NCBI RefSeq assembly: GCF_031458075.1
Contig: NZ_JAVDXT010000001.1
Location: 868,001-932,000 of the forward strand
Origin: Rhodoferax_B ferrireducens_A
GTDB lineage: Bacteria > Pseudomonadota > Gammaproteobacteria > Burkholderiales > Burkholderiaceae_C
Direction: 5' to 3'
DNA length: 64,000 nucleotides
Each line of letters starts with the position of its first letter. The stretch's first letter is position 1. The position numbers and the translations under genes are program-made. Shown piece by piece: positions 34,348 to 43,293 of this stretch. The notes below the pieces were generated by a model. The model was not told the origin of the DNA. It saw only the letters and a program-made list of their open reading frames with translations, and searched no databases.

Positions 34348-35003
34348 ACTTCGACTGGAACGTCATATGGACACACCGCAGCGCGCTGATGGAAGGCGCT
34401 GCGATGACGGTCGGCCTGACGGTCGTGACCATGCTGCTGGCCGTGCCAGGCGGCATTCTGCTGGCGCTGATGCGCCTCTCAAACAACAAGCTGCTGAACC
34501 ACGTTTCGCTGGCCTTCGTCGAGTTCTTCCGCAACCTGCCGCTGATCCTGGTCATCTACTGGGCCTTCTACGTGATGCCTATGGCGTTTGACGTGCAGTT
34601 CTCGGCCCTGACGACGGCGCTGGTGGCCCTGGTGCTGAACATCTCGGCCTACAACGCCGAGACCTTCCGCGCCGGCATCAACTCGATCCGCAAGGGGCAG
34701 ATGGAAGCCGCGCTGGCCATGGGCATGTCGCGCCGCCAGGCGATGTTCAAGGTGGTGATTCCGCAGGCCGGCCGGCGCATTCTGCCGGTGCTGGCCAGCA
34801 CCTGGATATCGCTGTTCAAGGACACCTCGCTGGTCTCGGTGATCGCCGTCAGCGAACTCGCCTACACCTCCATGCAGATCCGCGCGCAGACCTTCCGCGT
34901 GCTGGAGATGCTGACCGCCATGGCCGCGCTGTACTGGCTGATGGGCTACCCCCAGGCCAAGCTGGTCGATTGGATTCACAAGAAATACGGAGTCAAGGAA
35001 TGA
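34344..35003 (+). CDS. ABC transporter permease, polar amino-acid type (subunit 2)
   Basis: The product has 219 residues from ATG 34344, four bases inside the first permease's stop (ATGA). It has the same topology and an EAA loop (GINSIRKGQMEAALAMGMS). The longer upstream frame is not needed, since the first permease already fills that DNA. Its stop overlaps the ATPase start in the same way. Confidence 0.91.
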   Translation: MNFDWNVIWTHRSALMEGAAMTVGLTVVTMLLAVPGGILLALMRLSNNKLLNHVSLAFVEFFRNLPLILVIYWAFYVMPMAFDVQFSALTTALVALVLNISAYNAETFRAGINSIRKGQMEAALAMGMSRRQAMFKVVIPQAGRRILPVLASTWISLFKDTSLVSVIAVSELAYTSMQIRAQTFRVLEMLTAMAALYWLMGYPQAKLVDWIHKKYGVKE

Positions 35004-35788
35004 ACACAACGACTGTGCCCCGTGCACTGGCCCGCAAGGGTGCCGACCAGCCGCCCGTGCTGGTGTATGAAAACGTGCGCAAGATGTACGGCGACTTCGT
35101 GGCGCTGAACGGCGTTTCGCTGCAGGTCAACAAGGGCGAGGTGATGTGTCTGATCGGCCCCTCGGGCTCGGGCAAGTCCACCTTGCTGCGCTGTACCAAT
35201 GCGCTGGAGACGCTGAACGGCGGCCGCGTGCTGCTCGACGGCGTGCCGCTGCCGACCAAGGAATCCGAGGTGCGCAAGGTGCGCCAGCGCATGGGCATGG
35301 TGTTCCAGAGCTTCGAGCTGTTCCCGCACAAGACGGCGCTGGACAACGTGGCCATGGGCCCGATCACCGTGCTCGGCATGCCGGAGGCCGAGGCCCGCGC
35401 CCGCGCCATGAAGCTGCTGGAAAAGGTAGGCCTGGCGTCCAAGGCGCAGAACTACCCGGCCAATCTGTCCGGCGGCCAGCAGCAGCGCGTGGCGATTGCC
35501 CGGGCCCTGGCCATGGAGCCGGAGGTCATGCTGTTTGATGAGCCGACCTCGGCACTGGACCCGGAGACCGTGGGCGAGGTGCTGAACGTGATGAAGAAGC
35601 TGGCGCAAGAGGGCATGACCATGATCGTCGTCACCCACGAGATGAGCTTCGCCCAGCGCGTGGCCAACTGGGTGGTGGTGTTCGAGAACGGCGCCATCAT
35701 GGAAGAAGGCCCGCCCGCACAGATCTTCGACAACCCCACCGTGGCGCGCACCCGCGACTTTTTAGGCCACCTTGGCTGGAATGGCTGA
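35000..35788 (+). CDS. ABC transporter ATPase, polar amino-acid type
   Basis: The product has 262 residues from ATG 35000, overlapping the permease stop by 4 bases. Walker A is GPSGSGKST, the signature LSGGQQQR, and Walker B VMLFDEPTSALDPE with a switch histidine (VVTHEMS). It is closest in form to GlnQ/HisP-type subunits. It powers the importer encoded around it. Confidence 0.93.
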   Translation: MNTTTVPRALARKGADQPPVLVYENVRKMYGDFVALNGVSLQVNKGEVMCLIGPSGSGKSTLLRCTNALETLNGGRVLLDGVPLPTKESEVRKVRQRMGMVFQSFELFPHKTALDNVAMGPITVLGMPEAEARARAMKLLEKVGLASKAQNYPANLSGGQQQRVAIARALAMEPEVMLFDEPTSALDPETVGEVLNVMKKLAQEGMTMIVVTHEMSFAQRVANWVVVFENGAIMEEGPPAQIFDNPTVARTRDFLGHLGWNG

Positions 35789-35834
35789 GGCCGGTTCCAA
35801 CCCCGTACCCACTCTTTCACCACCCACACACTTT

Positions 35835-37046
35835 ATGAAAATCACCAACGCCCGCGTGATCGTCTGCAGCCCCGGCCGCAATTTCGTCACCCTGAAGATC
35901 GAAACCGACGAAGGCCTGACCGGCATCGGCGACGCCACGCTGAACGGCCGCGAGCTGTCCGTCGTCAGCTACCTGACTGACCACGTCATTCCCTGCCTGA
36001 TCGGCCGCGATGCGCACCAGATCGAGGATATCTGGCAGTACCTGTACAAGGGCGCCTACTGGCGCCGCGGCCCGGTGACCATGAGCGCGATTGCCGCCGT
36101 GGACACCGCGCTGTGGGACATAAAGGCCAAGGCCGCCAACCTGCCGCTGTACCAGTTGCTGGGTGGCCGCAGCCGCTCTGGCGTGATGGTCTACGGCCAC
36201 GCCAACGGCAAGGACATAGCCCACACGGTGGACGAAGTGCTGCGCTACAAGGAGATGGGTTACAAGGCGATCCGCGCGCAAAGTGGCGTGCCCGGCCTGG
36301 AAGCGGTCTACGGCGTGGGCAAGGGCAATATGTTCTACGAGCCGGCCGACGGCAACCTGCCCAGCGAGCACGACTGGAGCAGCGAAAAATACCTGCTGCA
36401 CGCGCCCAAGCTGTTCGATGCGGTGCGCCAGGCCGTGGGCCCGGACATCCATTTGCTGCACGACGTGCACCACCGCCTGACGCCCATCGAAGCCGGGCGC
36501 CTGGGCAAATCGCTGGAGCCCTTCCACCTGTTCTGGATGGAAGACGCGACCCCGGCCGAGAACCAGGATGCCTTCCGCCTGATCCGCCAGCACACCACCA
36601 CGCCGCTGGCGGTGGGCGAGATCTTCAATACCATTTGGGACTGCAAGGACCTGATCCAGAACCAGCTGATCGACTACATCCGTACCACCATCGTGCATGC
36701 GGGCGGCCTCACGCATCTGCGCCGGATTGCGGACTTCGCCTCGCTGTACCAGGTGCGCACCGGCTGCCACGGCGCCACCGATCTGTCACCGGTGTGCATG
36801 GGCACGGCCCTGCATTTCGACACCTGGGTACCGAACTTCGGTGTCCAGGAATACATGCGCCACACCGAGCTGACCGATGAGGTATTCCCGCACAGCTATA
36901 GCTTCAAGGACGGCTACATGCACTGCGGCGAGACCATAGGCCACGGCGTGGAGATCAACGAAGAACTGGCCGCCAAGTACCCGTACCAGCGCGCCTACCT
37001 GCCGGTGAACCGGCTGCAGCACGACGGCACGCTGGTGAACTGGTAG
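35835..37046 (+). CDS. D-mannonate dehydratase-like enolase-superfamily enzyme (ManD)
   Basis: The product has 403 residues from ATG 35835, the normal ManD length. An upstream frame overlaps the ATPase gene and is less likely. The enolase-superfamily barrel shows metal ligands in HDVHHRLTP, FWMEDATPAENQ and AVGEIFNT, and the ManD-typical YGHANGKD and RAQSGVPGL segments. It should dehydrate D-mannonate to 2-keto-3-deoxygluconate; some family members act weakly on D-gluconate instead. It closes the operon with the transporter and fits the mannonate/fructuronate oxidoreductase at 29539. Confidence 0.88.
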   Translation: MKITNARVIVCSPGRNFVTLKIETDEGLTGIGDATLNGRELSVVSYLTDHVIPCLIGRDAHQIEDIWQYLYKGAYWRRGPVTMSAIAAVDTALWDIKAKAANLPLYQLLGGRSRSGVMVYGHANGKDIAHTVDEVLRYKEMGYKAIRAQSGVPGLEAVYGVGKGNMFYEPADGNLPSEHDWSSEKYLLHAPKLFDAVRQAVGPDIHLLHDVHHRLTPIEAGRLGKSLEPFHLFWMEDATPAENQDAFRLIRQHTTTPLAVGEIFNTIWDCKDLIQNQLIDYIRTTIVHAGGLTHLRRIADFASLYQVRTGCHGATDLSPVCMGTALHFDTWVPNFGVQEYMRHTELTDEVFPHSYSFKDGYMHCGETIGHGVEINEELAAKYPYQRAYLPVNRLQHDGTLVNW

Positions 37047-37110
37047 TGCTATTTAAATAGGAGCTGCTGGCGCAGGTGGAATATGCGCTGGCGGCCTGTT
37101 TTGTATAAAT
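37047..37110 (+). repeat. Dispersed palindromic repeat, copy 6
   Basis: Plus-strand copy directly after the ManD stop codon: AGGAGCTGCTGGCGCAGG, then ATATGCGCTGGCGGCCTG and a T-run. It lies in the ManD-chemoreceptor gap. Confidence 0.8.
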
Positions 37111-37127
37111 CTTGCTAGCACTGCGCC

Positions 37128-38687
37128 TCAGGGCAGGTGGAAGACTTGTACCGCCCGCGCCAGGCTCAGGCTGCTGTCGCTCAGGCCTTCGGCCGAGGCG
37201 GCCGACTGCTCGACCAGGGCGGCGTTCTGCTGGGTTACCGTATCCAGCTGCGTCACGGCCTCGTTGACCTGCGAGATGCCCAGCGACTGCTCTTGGGTGG
37301 CTTGGGTGATCTGGCGGATCAGCGTGTCGACTTGCTTCACCGAAGCCACCACTTCGTCGATGGTGCGGCCGGCGTCGTCCATCTGGTGGGTGCCGGCGGC
37401 GATCTGCTCGGCTGATTGCGCAATCAGCGTACGGATCTCGCGCGCCGCGGTGGCGCTGCGCTGCGCCAGGGCCCGCACCTCGGTGGCCACCACCGCAAAG
37501 CCGCGGCCTTGCTCGCCCGCGCGGGCGGCTTCCACGGCCGCGTTCAGGGCCAGGATATTGGTCTGGAAGGCAATGCTTTCGATCACGCCGATGATCTCCT
37601 GCACCTTCTTCGACGAGGCATTGATGTTCTGCATGGCCAGGCCGACCTGGTGCACGGCCTGGCCGCCGCGGGTCGCCACGCTGCTGCTGATTTCGCCTTG
37701 CTGGGCCACCTGCTGGGCGGTGTCGGCGGTCTGCTGCACGGTGCTGGACAACTCTTCCATGCTGGCGGCGGTCTGCTGCAGGCTGCTGGCCTGCGACTCG
37801 GTGCGGGACGACAGGTCCAGGCTGCCGGCGGCGATCTCGGCGGCCGTCTGGGTAAAGCCATGGATCTCGGTACGCACATCGCCAATCACGGCGCGCAGAT
37901 TGATCTGGATCTGCCACAGGCAGCGGATCAGCGTGCCCAGCGGCGCCGGGTGGTCCAGGCGGATACGGGTGTTGAGGTTGCAGCCCGACAGGTCGCTGGC
38001 AAAGCGCTCGGCTTCGGCGATCACGTCCGACACATGGCGCTTGAACCACCACACCATCACCGTGGCCCCGGCCAGCTGCAGGCCCACCTGCAGCAGCATT
38101 CCCCCCGTGCCCTGCACGCCCAGCAGCAGCGGCAGCAGGCCCAGGGCGATCATGCCGGCCAGCACCACCATGTAGCGCTGGGTGAAGCCGATATGGCCCA
38201 GGCTGGCCAGCGCGCCGCGCCAGCCCAGCAGACGCACCGCGCCGGCCTGCAATGCAAAGCTGTGGCGGCCGGACGCGCGCTCGCTGCGGATGCGCGCATA
38301 CAGCTGTTCGGCATCCTGTACCTGCTGCCGCGTGGGCTTGGTGCGTACCGACATATAGCCGCGCGGCTTGCCGCCTTCCATGATGGGGGTGACGTGGGCC
38401 TGCACCCAGTAGTAGCTGCCGTCCTTACGCCGGTTCTTCACCATGCCGGTCCAGGGCCGGCCACGGCCTATGGTCTGCCACATGTCCTTGAAGGCCTCGG
38501 GCGGCATGTCGGGGTGCCGGATCAGGTTGTGCGGCTGGCCGATCAGCTCTTCGTAGGCATAGCCGCTGACCTGCACGAAAGCGCTGTTGCAGTGGGTGAT
38601 GACGCCCTGGGTGTTGGTGGTGGACACCAGCATCTCGCTGGACGGGTAGTCGTATTCTTGTTGGGTGACAGGTAGATTGGTTCGCAT
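37128..38687 (-). CDS. PAS-domain methyl-accepting chemotaxis protein (Aer-like)
   Basis: The product has 519 residues from ATG 38685-38687; a longer frame upstream is not needed. A PAS domain at about 15-125 (GVITHCNSAFVQVSGYAYEE, RRKDGSYYWVQAHVTPI) has the Aer-type redox-sensing layout. Two transmembrane helices follow at about 185-230 (YMVVLAGMIALGLLPLLLGV). The signalling domain has the hairpin tip ESIAFQTNILALNAAVEAAR. The PAS-first order matches energy-taxis receptors. An FNR-like box lies 98 bases upstream, which would suit oxygen control. Confidence 0.92.
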   Translation of the reverse strand: MRTNLPVTQQEYDYPSSEMLVSTTNTQGVITHCNSAFVQVSGYAYEELIGQPHNLIRHPDMPPEAFKDMWQTIGRGRPWTGMVKNRRKDGSYYWVQAHVTPIMEGGKPRGYMSVRTKPTRQQVQDAEQLYARIRSERASGRHSFALQAGAVRLLGWRGALASLGHIGFTQRYMVVLAGMIALGLLPLLLGVQGTGGMLLQVGLQLAGATVMVWWFKRHVSDVIAEAERFASDLSGCNLNTRIRLDHPAPLGTLIRCLWQIQINLRAVIGDVRTEIHGFTQTAAEIAAGSLDLSSRTESQASSLQQTAASMEELSSTVQQTADTAQQVAQQGEISSSVATRGGQAVHQVGLAMQNINASSKKVQEIIGVIESIAFQTNILALNAAVEAARAGEQGRGFAVVATEVRALAQRSATAAREIRTLIAQSAEQIAAGTHQMDDAGRTIDEVVASVKQVDTLIRQITQATQEQSLGISQVNEAVTQLDTVTQQNAALVEQSAASAEGLSDSSLSLARAVQVFHLP

Positions 38688-38748
38688 AGTTTTGTAGTGG
38701 CTAGAACTACATCCAGTAACAGTCTCGATTAGGCCGCAGCGATCCGCC

Positions 38749-38792
38749 TGCATCAAGCTTGCGCGCCCCCTGTTTGCGGCTTGCTTGATGCA
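38749..38792. repeat. 10-bp inverted repeat upstream of the chemoreceptor
   Basis: TGCATCAAGC (38749-38758) and GCTTGATGCA (38783-38792) are perfect inverted copies 24 bases apart. The right arm overlaps the FNR-like box, so this could be an extra regulator site. Confidence 0.5.
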
Positions 38793-38798
38793 GATCAA
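38785..38798. promoter_or_regulatory. FNR/ANR-type box
   Basis: TTGATGCAGATCAA matches the FNR consensus TTGATN4ATCAA exactly. It lies in the 344-base gap between the divergent chemoreceptor and DUF4331 genes, about 98 bases from the chemoreceptor start and 234 from the other. The site predicts oxygen-dependent control of one or both genes. Confidence 0.65.
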
Positions 38799-38865
38799 GT
38801 AATCCGCCAGGCACTGCGGCGGCGGCCCCACGGCGCGGGTTCGCTACCAGCCCAAGGGTTTTTAC

Positions 38866-38926
38866 TGAAACATGCCCCTGGCGCTTGTGGTGCTTGCGCG
38901 AGCAGCTACACAAGTCATAGCAAATA
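38866..38926 (-). repeat. Dispersed palindromic repeat, copy 7
   Basis: Minus-strand copy: ATGCCCCTGGCGCTTG, then TGCGCGAGCAGCTAC and ATAGCAAAT, in the chemoreceptor-DUF4331 gap. Confidence 0.65.
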
Positions 38927-39031
38927 GAAATAAATCGGCGCCTGTTTGAAGAAATGTGAATCCGGCGTAAAGCCGCCTGCGTATCTGTCTGGCCAATCGG
39001 CACCAATGGACATGACCCACAGGAGCTCACC

Positions 39032-40663
39032 ATGCAATTCAAAACCGGCCCAGTCACCGCAGCCTGCCTGCTCTTAGCCATAGGCGGCGCGGCGTTCGCC
39101 TCCAGCCACCGCGAGGCGCCCTTCATCACCACGGCGCCGAAGGTGGACGGCACCGACTTCTACATATTCCGCAGCTACGAAGGCGTGGCCAGCAACGGCA
39201 CGGGCGGACGCTCCGACTACGTGACCCTGATCGCCAACTACCAGCCGCTGCAGTCGCCCTACGGCGGCCCCAACTACTTCTCGCTCGACCCGAACGCGCT
39301 GTACGAGATCCACCTGGACAACAACGGCGACGCCAAGGAAGACCTGACCTTCCAGTTCCGCTTCAACAACAAGCTGAACAACGTGGCCCTGCCGATCGGC
39401 GGCGCGAACGTGGCGATTCCGCTGATCCAGGCCGGCGCCGTGGCGAACCTGAACGACGCTAACCTGAACCTGAACGAAACCTATACCGTGAACCTGGTGC
39501 GCGGCGACCGCCGCAAGGGCAATGGCGCGCCGGTGACCAAGGCCGACGGCAGCAAGACTTTCGAGAAGCCGGTGGACTACATCGGCAGCAAGACCCTGGG
39601 CGATGCCAACGCCTACGAGACCTACGCGCAAAAGCACATCCACAGCATCAAGATCCCCGGCTGCCCGGCCGGCAAGGACATGGGCAAGGTCTTCGTCGGC
39701 CAGCGCCAGGAAGGCTTTGCGGTGAACCTGGGCACGGTGTTCGATCTGGTCAACGCGCCTGCGTCCTTCCTGCTCGACCCGGCCAACAAGGACGCGGCCG
39801 GCAACGGCGGCCAGCATGTGATCCAGAAGGCCAACGTCACCACCATCTCGCTCGAAGTGCACAAGGACTGTTTGACGGCTGGCACCGACCCGGTGATCGG
39901 CGGCTGGACCACGGCCAGCATGCGCCAGGCGCGGCTGCTGAACGGCAAACCCGGCTCCGGCCACCAGACCACTGAAAAGGCCGGCGGCGCCTGGGTGCAG
40001 GTCTCGCGCCTGGGCAACCCGCTGGTCAACGAGCTGGTTATCGGCCTGCCCGACAAAGACAAGTTCAACGCCTCCAAGCCGCAGGACGACACCCAGTTCC
40101 TCAGCTACGTGACCAACCCCACCTTGCCCGCACTGCTGGGCGTGGTGCTGGCCGGCAGCGCTACTGCCGTGGCGCCTACCAACCTGCCGCGCACCGACCT
40201 GGCCACCGTGTTCCTCACCGGCATCACCGGCGTGAACAAGCCCGCCACGCCCACGCCGTCCGAGGTGCTGCGCCTGAACACCGCGATTGCGCCCGTGCCG
40301 TTTGCCTCGCAAAACCGGCTCGGCGTGGCGGGCGAAGTGCTGCGCGTAGGCGGCACCGCGAATCTGTCGCAGGCGGTAGACCTGGCCGGCTTTCCGAACG
40401 GCCGCCGGCCCAAGGACGACGTGGTCGACATTGCCCTGGTGGCCGTGCTCGGCGGCCTGTGCGTGATCAACGACGACAACAACAGCCTGGGCCTGAACAG
40501 CGTACCCGGCGTACCCAGCCTGGCTTCGGCCTGCAAGACCTCCAGCGTGCCGCTGGGCGCCAGCTCGGCCAACATCCACGACGCGGTGGACCAGGCAACC
40601 GTGCCCTTCCTCACCCGCTTCCCCTACCTGAACACCCCGAACTCCGGTTCGGCCAGCTACTAA
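39032..40663 (+). CDS. Exported DUF4331 protein
   Basis: The product has 543 residues; AGGAG lies ahead of the ATG. The signal peptide ends at about residue 24 (GGAAFASSHREAP). The DUF4331 hallmarks SSHREAP, GTDFYIFRSYE and GRRPKDDVVDI are present. The molecular function of this family is unknown. It opens a plus-strand block with a small lipoprotein, a TPR protein and a HupE-like protein, a common neighbourhood. Confidence 0.88.
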   Translation: MQFKTGPVTAACLLLAIGGAAFASSHREAPFITTAPKVDGTDFYIFRSYEGVASNGTGGRSDYVTLIANYQPLQSPYGGPNYFSLDPNALYEIHLDNNGDAKEDLTFQFRFNNKLNNVALPIGGANVAIPLIQAGAVANLNDANLNLNETYTVNLVRGDRRKGNGAPVTKADGSKTFEKPVDYIGSKTLGDANAYETYAQKHIHSIKIPGCPAGKDMGKVFVGQRQEGFAVNLGTVFDLVNAPASFLLDPANKDAAGNGGQHVIQKANVTTISLEVHKDCLTAGTDPVIGGWTTASMRQARLLNGKPGSGHQTTEKAGGAWVQVSRLGNPLVNELVIGLPDKDKFNASKPQDDTQFLSYVTNPTLPALLGVVLAGSATAVAPTNLPRTDLATVFLTGITGVNKPATPTPSEVLRLNTAIAPVPFASQNRLGVAGEVLRVGGTANLSQAVDLAGFPNGRRPKDDVVDIALVAVLGGLCVINDDNNSLGLNSVPGVPSLASACKTSSVPLGASSANIHDAVDQATVPFLTRFPYLNTPNSGSASY

Positions 40664-40672
40664 GGAGCCACC

Positions 40673-40936
40673 ATGTTGCACTTCAAACAATGGACGGCGC
40701 CGGCTGCGGTGGCGATGGGCTTGCTGGTGGCTTGCGGCGGCGGTGGGGGCGATGGCGCCCCGGTCACGCAGTACGTGCCGGGCACCGACCTGCCGGTCGG
40801 CGTGGAAGCGCGGGTCGGCGACGTGATTGCTTTCAGCCAGGCACAGATCGCTGACACCAGCGACAGCCGCGACCCGGTGCTGATCGGCGATGCGGTGCTG
40901 GCGACCAGCGAGTCGGATGAACCTACTGACATCTGA
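40673..40936 (+). CDS. Small lipoprotein
   Basis: The product has 87 residues, starting 9 bases after the DUF4331 gene with AAGGAG upstream. The lipobox LVAC (Cys at about 21) is followed by a GGGGGDG linker and an acidic domain. I do not recognise the family. Its position suggests a partner of the DUF4331 protein at the outer membrane. Confidence 0.75.
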   Translation: MLHFKQWTAPAAVAMGLLVACGGGGGDGAPVTQYVPGTDLPVGVEARVGDVIAFSQAQIADTSDSRDPVLIGDAVLATSESDEPTDI

Positions 40937-40944
40937 CGGACACC

Positions 40945-40971
40945 CCCCAGGCTGCGTTCAGCAGTCTGGGG
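40945..40971. terminator. Possible hairpin after the small lipoprotein gene
   Basis: CCCCAGGCTGC (40945-40955) pairs, with one G-T pair, with GCAGTCTGGGG (40961-40971) across a 5-base loop. There is no T-run after it. Confidence 0.4.
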
Positions 40972-40990
40972 TAGTCTGAGAAATCCAAAG

Positions 40991-41045
40991 AAAAAAGGGC
41001 TGTAGCGCATATTTCACCTGCGCGAGCAGCTCCTGTTTATATAGC
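40991..41045 (-). repeat. Dispersed palindromic repeat, copy 8
   Basis: Minus-strand copy: AAAAAAGGGCTGTAGCGCA, then CTGCGCGAGCAGCTCC, between the lipoprotein and TPR genes. Confidence 0.7.
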
Positions 41046-41067
41046 GCAACTCCAACCGGTACCCACC

Positions 41068-42186
41068 ATGCGCACCACCCCATTCCTCTGCCTGGTCGGC
41101 TTGCTACTGTGCGGCGCGGCCCAGGCGGTGACCGAGCTGCGTCCCGGCCGCGGCGACGAAGTCATCGAGCAGCTGCCGGCCATCACCCGCGTGCGCTTGG
41201 CGCAGACAGCCATGGCCGACCCGGCGGCGGCCGCGGCCCAGGCGCGTGCCTTTATTGCCACCGCCCGCCAGACCGGCGACACCCGCTACTGGGGCCGGGC
41301 CCAGGCCGCGCTGGCGCCCTGGTGGGGCCAGGCCGAGGCGCCGGTGGCGCTGGCTGTGCTGCAGGCCACGGTGCAGCAGGGCCGGCATGAGTTCCAGGCC
41401 GCGCGCAGCGTGCTGCAGGCCGCTTTGCAGCGGGACCCTGGCCATGCCCAGGGCTGGCTGAACCTGGCCGCGCTGGAGCGGCTCTCCGGCCGGTACCCGC
41501 AGGCCTTGCGGGCCTGCGAGGCCGTGGCCCGCGCCGGGCAGAACTTCTACGCCCAGGCCTGCCAGCTGGAGACCCAGTCGCTGCAAGGCCAGACCGGCGC
41601 GGCCCGCAAAGGCCTGGTCGCGCTGCGCGCGCAAACCCAGGACACGGGGCAGCGCAGCTGGCTCGATTCGCTGCTGGCCGAGAGCGAGGAGCGCGCCGGC
41701 CACGACGCCGCCGCCCTGGCCGCCTACCAGAGCAGCCTGCAGCAAGAGCCCGACCTGTACACCAGCATCGCCCTGGCCGACCTGCTGCTGCGCACCGGCA
41801 AGGCCGCCGACGCCCTGGCCGTGCTGCAGCCGCTGCCGCAGACCGATGCGGTGCTGCTGCGCCAGGCGGCCGCCATGCGCCGGCTCGGCAACCCGGCCTG
41901 GAAGCCGCTGCGCAGCACCTTGCGCGAATGGAACGGCGAGCTGGCCCGGCGTGGCGACGACCTGGGCCTGCACGGCCGCGAGCAAGCCCTGGTCGCGCTG
42001 TGGCTGGACGATGACGCCCCGGCCGCGCTGGCCATCGCCCGGCGCAACCTGGGCCTGCAGCGCGAACCTATCGACTGGTGGGTGGCCCTGCAAAGCGCCC
42101 GCCAGGCCAAGGACAGCAGCGCCCTGCAGCAGCTGCAGACCGAGATGCAGGCCACCGGCCTGGTCGACGCCAGGAGTTCCCCATGA
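41068..42186 (+). CDS. Exported tetratricopeptide-repeat protein
   Basis: The product has 372 residues. A signal peptide ends at about residue 20 (LLLCGAAQA). Helix-turn-helix repeats follow, for example AARSVLQAALQRDPGHAQG and AALAAYQSSLQQEPDLYT. Its stop overlaps the start of the HupE-like gene by four bases. It probably scaffolds a periplasmic complex with the DUF4331 and HupE-like proteins. Confidence 0.85.
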   Translation: MRTTPFLCLVGLLLCGAAQAVTELRPGRGDEVIEQLPAITRVRLAQTAMADPAAAAAQARAFIATARQTGDTRYWGRAQAALAPWWGQAEAPVALAVLQATVQQGRHEFQAARSVLQAALQRDPGHAQGWLNLAALERLSGRYPQALRACEAVARAGQNFYAQACQLETQSLQGQTGAARKGLVALRAQTQDTGQRSWLDSLLAESEERAGHDAAALAAYQSSLQQEPDLYTSIALADLLLRTGKAADALAVLQPLPQTDAVLLRQAAAMRRLGNPAWKPLRSTLREWNGELARRGDDLGLHGREQALVALWLDDDAPAALAIARRNLGLQREPIDWWVALQSARQAKDSSALQQLQTEMQATGLVDARSSP

Positions 42187-43286
42187 AATACCTGCTTGCC
42201 ATTCTCTGCGCCGCGCTGCTAGCCAACCCCGCCTGGGCCCACAAGGGCAGCGATGCCTACCTGGATGTGCGCCAGACCGAGGGCGCTTTGAACCTGCAGC
42301 TGTCGGTGGCCCTGAAGGACCTGGACCTGCTGCTGCCCATTGACGCGAATGCCGACGGCCTGCTCACCTGGGCCGAGGTGCAGGCCGCGACACCGGCGGT
42401 GCTGGCCCTGCTGCAGACCCACACCGGCCTGGACGCGCCGGCCCCGGGCTGCGCGCTGCAATGGCGCTTTGATGGCCTGGAGCGGCGCAGCGATGGCGCT
42501 TATCTGCGCGCCAGCAGCCCGGCCCACTGTGCAGCGGGTGCGGCCCTCGGCTGGCGCTACAGCCTGTTCCAAGCCGAGGATGCGAACCACAGGCTCATCG
42601 TCACCGGCCAGCTGGACGGCCGCGACTTGCTGGCCACCACCTCGCCGCAGCAGACAGCGCCCTTGCCGTTGCGCCAGGCCAGCGCCGCCACGCCGCGCGG
42701 CATCTTGGCCACCATGTTCGACTACCTGGCCCTGGGCATGCACCACCTGCTGGAGGGCTACGACCACATGGCCTTTCTGCTGGCCCTGGTGTTGCCGCTG
42801 CAGCTGCGGCTGGCCCGCGGTGTGGCCGGCCAAACGAATCCCTGGTGGGCGCTGCTGCGCACCATCACCGCCTTCACCATCGGCCATTCGATCACCCTGG
42901 TGCTGGCCACCCTGGGTGTGACCGAGGCCTCTCCCGTCTGGGTCGAGCCGGTGATTGCCGCGTCCATCGGCGTCACCGCGCTGCTGAACCTGTACCCGGT
43001 GCCGGTGCTGCGCCCCGAGCGACTGGCGCTGGCCTTTGGCCTGGTGCACGGCTACGGCTTTGCCGGCCTGCTGATCGAAGCTGCGGCCCCCGCCGGCCTG
43101 CTGCCCTGGGCGCTGGCAGGCTTCAACCTGGGGGTGGAAGCCGGCCAGCTGACCGCCGTGGCCGGGTGGGTGCTGCTGTCGCAGCTGGTGGTGCGCCAGC
43201 CCTGGTACGAGCGCATCGTGGTGCGCGGCGGCTCGCGCGCGCTGCTGCTGCTGGCCAGCTACTGGGTCTGGCAGCGGGTGTTTTGA
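42183..43286 (+). CDS. HupE/UreJ-like membrane protein with long exported N-terminus
   Basis: The product has 367 residues from ATG 42183. A signal peptide is followed by a periplasmic domain of about 160 residues (AHKGSDAYLDVRQTEGAL). Then come about six transmembrane helices with HupE/UreJ features: GMHHLLEGYDHMAFLLALVL, TIGHSITLVLATLG and LVHGYGFAGL. HupE/UreJ proteins are nickel or cobalt permeases in some organisms; this N-terminally extended type is common in DUF4331 blocks and its substrate is unknown. It overlaps the TPR gene by four bases. Confidence 0.85.
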   Translation: MKYLLAILCAALLANPAWAHKGSDAYLDVRQTEGALNLQLSVALKDLDLLLPIDANADGLLTWAEVQAATPAVLALLQTHTGLDAPAPGCALQWRFDGLERRSDGAYLRASSPAHCAAGAALGWRYSLFQAEDANHRLIVTGQLDGRDLLATTSPQQTAPLPLRQASAATPRGILATMFDYLALGMHHLLEGYDHMAFLLALVLPLQLRLARGVAGQTNPWWALLRTITAFTIGHSITLVLATLGVTEASPVWVEPVIAASIGVTALLNLYPVPVLRPERLALAFGLVHGYGFAGLLIEAAAPAGLLPWALAGFNLGVEAGQLTAVAGWVLLSQLVVRQPWYERIVVRGGSRALLLLASYWVWQRVF

Positions 43287-43293
43287 GCGGCCG

